NCBI GenBank assembly: GCA_029210915.1
Contig: JARGGJ010000006.1
Coordinates: 1-64,000 of the forward strand
Reading direction: 5' to 3'
Length of the DNA: 64,000 nt
From: Patescibacteria group bacterium
GTDB taxonomy: Bacteria; Patescibacteriota; Patescibacteriia; 2-12-FULL-60-25
Position 1 is the first letter of the stretch; every line of letters begins with the position of its first letter. Shown one piece after another: positions 48,395-58,500 of this stretch. Position numbers and translations under genes: made by a program. Below the pieces are notes generated by a model. The model ran no database searches. It was given only the letters and a program-made list of their open reading frames with translations, and was not told the origin of the DNA.

Positions 48395-51300
48395 ATGCCA
48401 AATCCCCAAAATAGGGTAGGCAAAAACCCAAATACATATTTAAAATATTTTGGTATCGCACCGTGTGCGAGGTTTTTTGTTTGTGGGTCGATGATTTGTT
48501 TGCAGGTAATCGGCGGGATATTTGGCTTTGGTTCGGTTTCTATCTCGGAGATGTTTACTATTCGAGCTGCGGAAGCGGCCGAGGGTATCAACCAAGCAAT
48601 TAATTACCAGGGTAAACTCATGGATTCTACCGGCAACCCGGTTGCAGATGGAAGTTATGACATTAAGTTTACGCTTTACACAGCAGAAAGTGGTGGTACC
48701 CAGCTCTGGACAGCCTCATCCACAAACGGTTTACCCGTGGGCGCGCCAGTATCCATTAGCGTTTCCGTTGTCTCAGGCTTGTTCAGCCTGCTCTTGGGTG
48801 ATGTTGGCAACAATCAAGTAGCCTTTCCTGAGGGATTATTCAAAAACGACAACCTTTTTCTTGGCGTAACTATCGGCACAGATTCGGAAATGACTCCCCG
48901 AAAACGCTTATCAGCAGTCCCCTACGCCTTTAATTCCGAAACTCTTCAGGGCCAATACGCCTCCAACACCGTGGCCAACACGGGCGGAGACTTATTTGCC
49001 TTGCACCAAGGATCCGCTGATGCGGCCACCGCCGCCAGAACTACGCTCTATATAGAGACAAAAGGCACCTCCAACCTAAACGATTTCTTGATCCGCGCCA
49101 GTGATTCCGTCTCGGATGTCTTTTCCGTATCCAGACAAGGAAATGTTACCACCACCGGAAACCTCGTGGTTGAAGGTGAGACGGATTTAAATAACACTCT
49201 AAACGTCTCCGCCACCTCAACTTTGGCGGATTTAGCTTTAACCGGGCGAGTCAACTCCAATTTGTTGCCCTACATCACAGACGCCTACACTCTTGGCAAC
49301 TCAACCTACAGATGGCTGGCGGTAACAGCTCAAAACATCAGCGCAGTAAACGTCAGCTCAACTAACATCGACGCTCTTGGCTACGTTTCAACAACGAATT
49401 TATACTCCGACACTGCTTTCTTGGGCAATGCTACAACAACAAACATCTACAACTCGGGCGTTGTCTCAACCACTCAACTCTACGTCAACGGCGTAGCTGT
49501 AACCGGAGCAGGACCAACAGCTACTTTGCAACAAGTTACAGATGCCGGTGCCGCAACAAACCATTGGATCCAATTTGACGGTGCAACATCCACAGACAAT
49601 ATTGTTCCAAGCTTAACCAACTCGTTAACTCTGGGAACAGAGAACTATCAATGGTTGGGAATTTTTGCTCAAAATGCTGATTTCACAAATGTTTCAAGCA
49701 CAAATTTAGATGCAAGTGGTTATATTGTAACCAACAATTTAACTGCTACTACAGCCGATTTAACATTTGTCAGCTCCACAAACATCGATGCATCAGGCTA
49801 CGTTTCCGCAGACACTTTAATTTCAAACTCAGCCAATCTTGGCAACGCCACTACAACCAACCTCTACAGCTCCGGCACAGTTTCAACAACAAATCTCTAC
49901 GTAAACGGCACGCAAATCACAGGCATCGAATCTCAAGATCTGCAAGATGTAACAGACTTGAGCTCTGTCACAACCAATTGGCTCCAATTTGCCGGTGCAA
50001 CATCAACTAATAACTTCTTGCCAGGCACCAACAATTTATATAATTTAGGATCTCTCGCCTATCGTTGGGCCAACCTCTTTGCGGTCAACGGCAACTTCAC
50101 AGGCACAGTCACCACGACTAATCTTTTTGCTTCTGGCTATGTCTCTACCACCAACCTCTACGTCAACGGTACACAAATCACAGGCGCAACTCCAAATCTT
50201 CAAGACGTCACGGACGAAGGCTATGTCACCACCAACCCGGTTCGCGTAGCGGGTGTAACATCAACGGGTCACATATTGCCGGCAACTAACATCAGCTATG
50301 ATTTAGGATCGTCTGCGAATCGTTGGAACAATATTTGGGGCGCAGAAGTTCATGTTGGCACATCAACCTGGGATTTGGCTCAAGCTAATAACGGCAGATT
50401 TACTTTAAGTAATTCGGGCAACGAAAGATTTACGATTCTCTCCACGGGCAATGTTGGTATTAATGATACAAATCCCGCCGAAAGACTTGTTGTTGGAGGT
50501 AATATCCGTTTGCAAGCGGGTGGAAACATCGATACCAGTGCGGCCGGTACTCTCACTATTGGTGGTACAACTCAAACAGGCTTAACCATGGGCAGAACAG
50601 GCGCAGCTACTACTCTAACAGGTTCCAACTTCACCAATGGAGGCTTAGCTTACGGCGCTTCCAATCAACTTACATTCACATCCGCAGGCACAGCCGGCAT
50701 GGCGGTTATCTCCGGAGGTACAGGAGCGCCAACCATGGGCACCCTCGGCTTAACCTATGGAGGTACCAATGCCAACTTATCCGGTGTAGCCACCGGAGGC
50801 ATCCTCTATAAAGGTGCTACAGCCATTGCCGGTACAGGTGCGCTAACCGGTGTACTTAAAGGTAATGGATCCGGCGCGCCTTCGGCCATGACAGGTACAG
50901 CCAACAGAGTTTCTTATTGGTCTGATGCCAATACACTTGGCACTTCCAACCTCGTACTTTCGGGCAACAACGTCTATCCAAACGCAGCCGGTTCCCTTGG
51001 TTTAACCGGCAGTAGATTCTCTGACGCCTACCTCTCGGGCAACGTATATGCCACAGGCACAATCCAAGGTGGAACCATGAGATCATACGGCAACTTGCGA
51101 GTCGACGGCACAACAACTTTCAATACAGTTGAATATACTTGGCCGGGCGCATCAAGCAACGGTTTATTGCGCAACACCGGCGGTACACTAACTTGGGACA
51201 ATACAACATACTTAACAGCAGTCGCAAATACTTCCTTAGCCTCAACAAATCTCTGGGTCGGCAACGCCTCAAACCAAGCAACCGCAGTAGCCATGTCGGG

Positions 51301-54300
51301 CGATGCCACTATGTCTAACACGGGTGCGGTAACTGTGGTTAATGATAGTCATGCTCACACCGCCTCAACAATCTCCGGCTTAAGCCCGGCAGACTTTACC
51401 TCCAATGCTGTTTCTCAATGGAACAACGACGCGGGGTATATCACAGGCGTGGCCGGTCAATCACTAACTTCTGCTAATCTCTGGATAGGTAATGCTTCTA
51501 ACTTAGCCGCGGCGGTTGCCATGAGCGGCGACGGCTCAATCTCTAATACGGGTGTATTGACGGTTAATAACGATAGTCATACTCACACCGCCTCGACTAT
51601 CTCGGGTCTGTCCGTAGCTGATTTCACTTCTTCAAACATTTCAAACTGGACCAATGATGCCGGTTATTTAACATCAGCTAATGCTTTTGTTCAAGGGGGA
51701 AACAGCTTTACGACGGGGGCGGTTTTGGGAACTAATGATGCTTATAGTTTGAGTTTTGAAACAGCTGGTACATCCAGAATGGAACTGACCACTTCAGGAG
51801 CATTGGTATTAAATGGAACCACTAATGGCATACAACTAGCGGTTAAGGCTAATGTCTCGCAGTCCAATGTTAATCCACTGGTTCTTTTAACAGACTCATC
51901 CGGTGCAGGATTGGTATCCTTACATTCGGATAACGCTTCCAATGTTTTTCTGGGTATAAATACGGGTCGTTCTAATACTATAGGCAGTGGAGTATACAAC
52001 AGTTTCTTGGGCAGTTCGGCAGGTTATGGTAACAGTGTAGGTGATGGTAATACCGCGGTTGGTTACCAGGCGTCACAACATAATCAAAGCGGCAATTATA
52101 ATACTTCGATGGGCTATCTATCCATGGTGGGTACGTTATTAAACAATCATAGCGGTAATACCGCAGTAGGCTCCTATACTTTGCAGGATATTACCACCGG
52201 TAATTATAATTCGGCTTTTGGTTATTATGCAGCCAATGATAATTTAAGCGGTACGTTTAATGTTGCGGTTGGCCCATTCGCTTTATATCAAAATACAGCC
52301 GATCACAATAATACGGCTGTCGGTGCGTATTCATTGATGGCTTCCAATGGTGGTGACTCTAACGTGGCTGTTGGTTATTACTCTGCCGGTGCTTTAACGA
52401 CGGCCGTACAAGTGACCGCTGTTGGTTATGAGGCGTTACTCAATAATAACGCCAGTTATCAAACGGCTTTTGGTGCGAACGCTTTATACAACAATACATC
52501 GGGTGCTTATAATACTGCTTTAGGCGTTAATACGCTGTACAGCAATCAAACAACTCCTTACAACGTAGCAATCGGTGCCAATGCACTTAGATATATAACG
52601 GCAGGTGGCAGCAATGTTGCCATTGGGGTAAATTCAGCGGGAGGTAGCACGGCATCAACCATAGCTAATTCAACTTTTGTCGGTCATGAATCCGGATATA
52701 CCATTAATACATCCGTAACTGATGACACGGGTATTGGTTATCGGTCTTTAAGAAGTTTAGACAGTGGAAGTTATAACACAGCTTTAGGTTCAGGTTCTTT
52801 GTATACCTTGACTAACGGAAATTACAACACGGCCGTTGGATACAATGCCGGTTATAGTAATACGGGTGATTTAAATGTAATAATTGGCGCTACGGCCATG
52901 AATGCAGCAAGTTCAGCAGGATATAATGTAGCTGTCGGTTATGCCGCAATGACAAATTTTACAGGAACCGTTGGTCAAAACACGGCCGTCGGTTATAGCG
53001 CGATGGGCGCGCTAACTAGTGGTACTCTTAATACAGGCATAGGCGAGAGTGTTTTTGTAAATTTAACAAGCGGAGATTACAATACCGCTGTAGGTAATGG
53101 AGCCGGTTCAGGTATTACAACAACTAATTATAATACTTTTCTTGGCTATTTATCTCGTGCATCCGGAGCGTATACCAATGCAATGGCCTTGGGTTACAAT
53201 GCTAATGTAATAGGTTCAAACAGGGTTCATGTTGGTAATACAAGTGTTACTTGGATCGGAGGACAGGTTTCATTTTTAACTTATTCAGATGTCAGAATTA
53301 AAGAAAATATTAACGATACAAATTTAGGATTGTCATTTATCAATAAATTAAGACCCGTTAAATATACATATAAAGCATCCCACAGCCCCACTGCCGGAGA
53401 TAAGGTTTATGATGGATTAATCGCGGATGAGGTTAAAGCAACCATGGACGACATGGGGGTTACTTTTAGTGGGTATAATGATCCGGCTGAAGATGGTGGT
53501 GATCCAGATGGCTTAAAAAGTATTGCTTACGGTGCATTAACAGTTCCTCTTATTCGTGCCACTCAAGAACTCTACGCCTCCTCCTCACCTCTGTGGAACG
53601 GTGTATCAATTGATCCAAACTTTACAGCCTTGGATGAACCTTTCATGCAAGTTGACCAAGATGGCAACATCGCATACAAAGGCGTATCCATCACATCGCA
53701 AGGCATCGCCACATCTTCGACACAAGCTTTTGATTCATTCACATTTAGCTATAAAGGATCAGCTTGGAACACAGATACGGCTCAAGAAATCACAACATCA
53801 TTTGATGTCTTTAACAACACAATCAGCGCAACATCTTCAGAACTCAAATTCATCTACACAACCGGAACCGGTTTTACAAAAGACTTACTCACCATCTCAA
53901 ACTCCGGCGATGTCCGCGTTTCCGGCGATCTTCACGTAGGTCGTAGATTATACCTTGGTTCCAAGGTCAACGGAGAAGCCTCAACCTCAACCTACATCTT
54001 TGTAGACGACACCTTGTCACCAACATCATCTTACATCGCAACCAATGCCGACGGTTGGCAAACAGAAACTACATACGATTACGCCGAGCGTTATGAATCG
54101 AGTGAAGATTTGATTCCCGGTGATCTTGTAACCGTAGACACTACCGGAATCAACAAAGTTAAGCGGGCCACATCGCCGGCAGATCCGCTTATGGGTATCG
54201 TTTCCACCAAACCGGGTTTCGTTACCGGCCGGCACTACGAAGGTTGGTATCCTGTTGCGCTGGCTGGCCGTGTTCCTACTCGCGTATCAACAAAAAACGG

Positions 54301-54967
54301 CGCAATCCAAGCCGGTGATTACATTACGGCATCAGATATCCCCGGTGTTGGCGTTAAAACCGAGGATCGATCCAACGTTATTGGTATTGCTCTGGAACCA
54401 TATTCATCATCAGAAGAGGGTTTGATTAGCGTTTTTGTAAAGAGTGTTGGCACAAGCCAAGAATCAAATACAACTATAGTTTATGGTCCGGAACAGCCTC
54501 TTGCCGAAGTAAACATTAAAGGTTTTGCGGTAATCACTGCCGGTTCCAAGGAAGTAAAAGTAACTTTTGCAAGCATTAATGCATTCCCGCTTGTCAAACT
54601 AACTCCGTACGGAAGCATGGACGGTTCATATTGGTTATCGGAAGTTAAGGATACCGGGTTCACTATCGTACTTTCGAACGAGCAAGCGCATGACCTCATG
54701 ATCTCGTACGAAGTAACCCTGCCTACAACTTTAGATGTAAACCTCTCCAGCGGTGAAACAGGACAAATGGATGAGCTTACCGGTACAGTTGTTTATCCCG
54801 AAACCCAAGAACCGGAACCAACTATTGAACCCGACTCTGCCCCAATCGAAGAACCCGAAACACCGGCCGAAGAACCCACTGAACCTGTCGAAAACCCGGC
54901 TCCGGATGAGCAAACACAACCTGAAAATCTAAATATAGATTTATCCACAACAACGGCAAACATGTAA
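48395..54967 (+). CDS. Giant adhesin/tail-fibre-like surface protein 1 with S74 chaperone domain
   Basis: A 2190-residue exported protein. A long hydrophobic signal (about 18-47) leads to a conserved head (about 66-190: AINYQGKLMDSTG, SDIKFTLYTAES-like strand, TPRKRLSAVPYAFNSE). Repeats of VSSTNIDALGYVSTTNLY and LYVNGTQITG type follow (about 300-650), then tail-fibre motifs (GNVGINDTNPAERL). Residues about 1198-1615 are YadA-head-like repeats (GNYNTAVGYNAG). A Peptidase_S74 (intramolecular chaperone of endosialidase) domain lies at about 1631-1722 (SDVRIKENINDTNLGLSFIN, DGLIADEVKATMDDM). About 470 residues follow it, ending in a Pro/Glu tail. S74 domains normally trimerise and cleave themselves off at the C-terminus; here it is internal. 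Probably an attachment fibre. Confidence 0.93.
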   Translation: MPNPQNRVGKNPNTYLKYFGIAPCARFFVCGSMICLQVIGGIFGFGSVSISEMFTIRAAEAAEGINQAINYQGKLMDSTGNPVADGSYDIKFTLYTAESGGTQLWTASSTNGLPVGAPVSISVSVVSGLFSLLLGDVGNNQVAFPEGLFKNDNLFLGVTIGTDSEMTPRKRLSAVPYAFNSETLQGQYASNTVANTGGDLFALHQGSADAATAARTTLYIETKGTSNLNDFLIRASDSVSDVFSVSRQGNVTTTGNLVVEGETDLNNTLNVSATSTLADLALTGRVNSNLLPYITDAYTLGNSTYRWLAVTAQNISAVNVSSTNIDALGYVSTTNLYSDTAFLGNATTTNIYNSGVVSTTQLYVNGVAVTGAGPTATLQQVTDAGAATNHWIQFDGATSTDNIVPSLTNSLTLGTENYQWLGIFAQNADFTNVSSTNLDASGYIVTNNLTATTADLTFVSSTNIDASGYVSADTLISNSANLGNATTTNLYSSGTVSTTNLYVNGTQITGIESQDLQDVTDLSSVTTNWLQFAGATSTNNFLPGTNNLYNLGSLAYRWANLFAVNGNFTGTVTTTNLFASGYVSTTNLYVNGTQITGATPNLQDVTDEGYVTTNPVRVAGVTSTGHILPATNISYDLGSSANRWNNIWGAEVHVGTSTWDLAQANNGRFTLSNSGNERFTILSTGNVGINDTNPAERLVVGGNIRLQAGGNIDTSAAGTLTIGGTTQTGLTMGRTGAATTLTGSNFTNGGLAYGASNQLTFTSAGTAGMAVISGGTGAPTMGTLGLTYGGTNANLSGVATGGILYKGATAIAGTGALTGVLKGNGSGAPSAMTGTANRVSYWSDANTLGTSNLVLSGNNVYPNAAGSLGLTGSRFSDAYLSGNVYATGTIQGGTMRSYGNLRVDGTTTFNTVEYTWPGASSNGLLRNTGGTLTWDNTTYLTAVANTSLASTNLWVGNASNQATAVAMSGDATMSNTGAVTVVNDSHAHTASTISGLSPADFTSNAVSQWNNDAGYITGVAGQSLTSANLWIGNASNLAAAVAMSGDGSISNTGVLTVNNDSHTHTASTISGLSVADFTSSNISNWTNDAGYLTSANAFVQGGNSFTTGAVLGTNDAYSLSFETAGTSRMELTTSGALVLNGTTNGIQLAVKANVSQSNVNPLVLLTDSSGAGLVSLHSDNASNVFLGINTGRSNTIGSGVYNSFLGSSAGYGNSVGDGNTAVGYQASQHNQSGNYNTSMGYLSMVGTLLNNHSGNTAVGSYTLQDITTGNYNSAFGYYAANDNLSGTFNVAVGPFALYQNTADHNNTAVGAYSLMASNGGDSNVAVGYYSAGALTTAVQVTAVGYEALLNNNASYQTAFGANALYNNTSGAYNTALGVNTLYSNQTTPYNVAIGANALRYITAGGSNVAIGVNSAGGSTASTIANSTFVGHESGYTINTSVTDDTGIGYRSLRSLDSGSYNTALGSGSLYTLTNGNYNTAVGYNAGYSNTGDLNVIIGATAMNAASSAGYNVAVGYAAMTNFTGTVGQNTAVGYSAMGALTSGTLNTGIGESVFVNLTSGDYNTAVGNGAGSGITTTNYNTFLGYLSRASGAYTNAMALGYNANVIGSNRVHVGNTSVTWIGGQVSFLTYSDVRIKENINDTNLGLSFINKLRPVKYTYKASHSPTAGDKVYDGLIADEVKATMDDMGVTFSGYNDPAEDGGDPDGLKSIAYGALTVPLIRATQELYASSSPLWNGVSIDPNFTALDEPFMQVDQDGNIAYKGVSITSQGIATSSTQAFDSFTFSYKGSAWNTDTAQEITTSFDVFNNTISATSSELKFIYTTGTGFTKDLLTISNSGDVRVSGDLHVGRRLYLGSKVNGEASTSTYIFVDDTLSPTSSYIATNADGWQTETTYDYAERYESSEDLIPGDLVTVDTTGINKVKRATSPADPLMGIVSTKPGFVTGRHYEGWYPVALAGRVPTRVSTKNGAIQAGDYITASDIPGVGVKTEDRSNVIGIALEPYSSSEEGLISVFVKSVGTSQESNTTIVYGPEQPLAEVNIKGFAVITAGSKEVKVTFASINAFPLVKLTPYGSMDGSYWLSEVKDTGFTIVLSNEQAHDLMISYEVTLPTTLDVNLSSGETGQMDELTGTVVYPETQEPEPTIEPDSAPIEEPETPAEEPTEPVENPAPDEQTQPENLNIDLSTTTANM

Positions 54968-54974
54968 CAAAAAC

Positions 54975-55537
54975 AGCTAAACAAAAACAAAAAACCATAA
55001 AATCATAAGCCTGTGCATAACCTGTGTATTTTGTGTATAAGTAAAAAATATTAAACAGAGATCAAAAACAGCTGTTCGAGATTTTGTATATATAAAACAT
55101 TTTGTTCACAGATGCTTTTTTTTATATCCACAAACTTTTTCTCTTTCTTTAGCTAAAAAAACAAAGCCGTATATATGAGTTAGTATTTATATATCGCAAA
55201 GGAGAACAGGCCTAAGCGTAGAAAGCTTTGTTTAGACACAGCAAATCTTTCCACGAATACCTGTTCTTTTTCTTTCAACACAAATAAAAAAAATCAATTT
55301 TCTCAAATACCTCGTCAATTCTATGAATTCAGTTAAACGGGGTAAACAATCCTGGAAATCCTTGAGCCAAAATCAAGGTAATCCTGGTAAAAAACGGCAA
55401 AAACAAAAATCAACGATCCTAAAAATCCTAAAATCCTGTTAATCAGGGTACGCATTGGCAAACCAAACTGACAGGTAAACCAATGAAACCAAATCGCGTG
55501 GGCAACAAAAATTAGAAATCTGCCCAGCTAAACCAAC
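54975..55537 (+). promoter_or_regulatory. Leader region of giant protein 2 with DnaA-box-like words and a hairpin/T-tract
   Basis: TGTGCATAA (55012-55020), TGTGTATTT and TGTGTATAA (55031-55039) plus ATATCCACA (about 55124) resemble DnaA boxes. TTTTGTATATATAAAAC (about 55082-55099) may hold a promoter. GAACAGG / CCTGTTC (about 55203 and 55259) encloses about 50 bases and is followed by TTTTTCTTT, so it may attenuate transcription. Family D words (AATCCTGG, AATCAAGGTAATCC) occupy 55347-55450. There is no gene in this 560-base gap. Confidence 0.4.
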
Positions 55538-58500
55538 ATGCCGTTAAACACCAAGTCCCAAAAGGGAAACAAAAACTTTACAGACAGACTACGCTCCGCG
55601 ATGAACGCGAGGCTTTTTATTTACGCCACGATGGTTATGGCGCAAGTACTTGGCTCACTTTTTGGCTTCGGATCAGTCACTGTCAACGAACTGTTTGGTG
55701 TTAACGCAGCCTATGCCGCCGAGGGCATCAGTCACGCAATCAACTACCAAGGAAAATTAATGGACGCGGATGGTAAATTAGTTGCAGACGGTGATTATGA
55801 CATTATTTTTAGTCTTTACGATACCGCATCAGCTGGTACTCGTTTATGGACAGCAAATGGAACTACCGGTTCGCCGAGCGCTGTTTCAGTTTCTGTTCAA
55901 AGTGGTTTATTTTCAATTTTACTGGGTGATGTTGGAGCTGGTATGAACGAATTTTCAGATGGATTTTTTAATAATGATTCTTTGTATTTAGGCATCACTG
56001 TCGGCGCAGACACTGAAATGACTCCTCGCAAACGCTTATCTGCCGTACCTTACGCTTATAATTCCGAAATGCTTCAGGGCCAATATGCTTCCAATACTGT
56101 TGCTACAACAGGTGGAGACCTATTTGCCTTACATCAAGGGGGGAATAATTCAGCCAGTGCAGTTAGAACAGTCCTAGGTGTTTACACATCCGGTACATCT
56201 GATACAAATGATTATTTAATTCGTGCTAACTCCGGATCAGACGTTTTTTCAGTTAATCGCGAAGGCAACACAAATATAGCAGGTACACTAAATGCATCCG
56301 CGACCTCTACCTTTACTGATATCTCCCTTTCCGGACGTGTCGATTCAGATTTACTTCCTTATATCACGGATACTTATAACCTAGGCAACTCCTCATATCG
56401 CTGGCTCGGTTTAAATGTAGCTAACGTCTCCTCAACCAACATTGATGCCTTGGGTTATGTCTCCACCACCAACCTTTACGTTGATGGAGTTCAAATAACC
56501 GGTGCCACACCAAACCTCGACCAAGTCACAACCGAGGGTAACATCACAAGTAATGCAATCGGCGTCGCCGGAGTTTCTTCGACCGGAAATATCTTGCCAA
56601 CAGCATCACTAACATATGATTTAGGCTCAACCTCAAGAAGATGGAATGATGTATATTTAGGAGATCTATATGCCACAGGCACGGTTCAAGGTGGCAGTAT
56701 GAGGTCATATGGAGCACTGCAAGTTGATGGTGCAACTACACTAAATGGCACAGTTGGCTTAGGTAATGCAGTGGGTGACATCATCACAGCTACGGGTCGC
56801 TTTGGTTCCGCATTAGTTCCAAACGCAAATACTTATAATCTGGGTTTAGTTACAACAGCAAATCGTTGGGGCACTGCATATTTGAATGGTGCTTTATACG
56901 CAACTGGTACAGTTCAAGGTGGCAGTATGAGGTCATATGGAGCATTACAAGTTGATGGTGCAACTACACTAAATGGCACCGTTGGCTTAGGTAACTCAAC
57001 AGGAGATACAATTACTGCTACTGGTTACTTTGGCTCCGGTTTAATACCGTCTCTTGATAATACGTATTCACTGGGTTCTTCCGCATTGCGCTGGAAAAAT
57101 ATTTACGCAGTAAACGTCTCCTCAACCAACATTGATGCTTTAAACTACGTATCAACTACAAATTTATATGTAGACGGAGTACAAATAACCGGAGCAACCC
57201 CAAACCTCGACCAAGTCACAACCGAGGGTAACATCACAAGCAATGAAATCGGTGTTGGTGGTGTTTCTTCTACGGGTAATATCTTACCAACAACATCATT
57301 AACCTATGATTTAGGCTCAACCTCAAGAAGATGGAATGATGCATATTTAGGAGATCTATACGCCACAGGCACCATCCAAGGTGGAACCATGAGGTCATAT
57401 GGAGCACTACAAGTTGATGGTGCAACTACACTAAATGGCACAGTTGGCTTAGGTAATGCAGTAGGTGACATCATCACAGCTACGGGTCGCTTTGGTTCCG
57501 CATTAGTTCCAAACGCAAATACATATAATCTGGGTTTAACTGCCACGGCAAATCGTTGGGGTAGTGCGTATCTAAATGGTGCTTTATACGCAACTGGTAC
57601 AGTTCAAGGTGGAACCATGAGATCATATGGCAACTTGCGTGTTGATGGAACAACAACTTTAAATACAGTGGAATATACTTGGCCGGGCGCATCAAGCAAC
57701 GGTTTATTGCGCAACACCGGCGGTACACTAACTTGGGATCCGGCAACATATTTAACAGCGGTAGCGGGCACTTCCTTAGACTCAACCAAATTCTGGGTGG
57801 GTAATGCCTCAAACCAAGCAACCGCAGTAGCCATGTCGGGCGATGCCACCATGTCCAACACGGGTGAGGTAGCTGTGGTTAACGATAGTCACAACCATAC
57901 CGGCACTACATTATCCATCCCGGGTACTTCTCTAACAGATGCCAGACTCTGGGTAGGTAATGTATCCGGTGCAGCAGCAGAAGTCCTCATGAGCGGTGAT
58001 GGTACATTATCAAACGCAGGTGTTTTGGATGTTTCAGGATTAGATACCGGTGACTTTGCATCAGCTAATATCTCTCAATGGACAAATAATGCAGGGTATT
58101 TAACTTCACTTGGAAATGCCTTTGTTGATGGAGGTAACACATTTGGCAACACGGGAGACCTTGGTACCAATGATGGTTTTGCTTTGAATTTCAGAACAAA
58201 TAACGCGACTCGTGTAGTATTGGATACAACCGGTAACCTTTATCCATTAGCAAACAATGCTTATGATTTAGGCAAAGCATCCAATTCCTGGAACAACCTC
58301 TACGTATCATCAACCGCATATTTTGGCGGTGTCGGAGGTACATCAATCAACTTTGCAACATCTGCCGTAATGACAGCAACACCGGGATCTTATCCTGCAT
58401 TCACGTTCTATCCCACAGCCAAGGCCAACAGTCTGTTTTTCGTAGGTGACGATTCACTGAATACCGCATTATTGATTAAAAACGCAACACACACGGCTAT

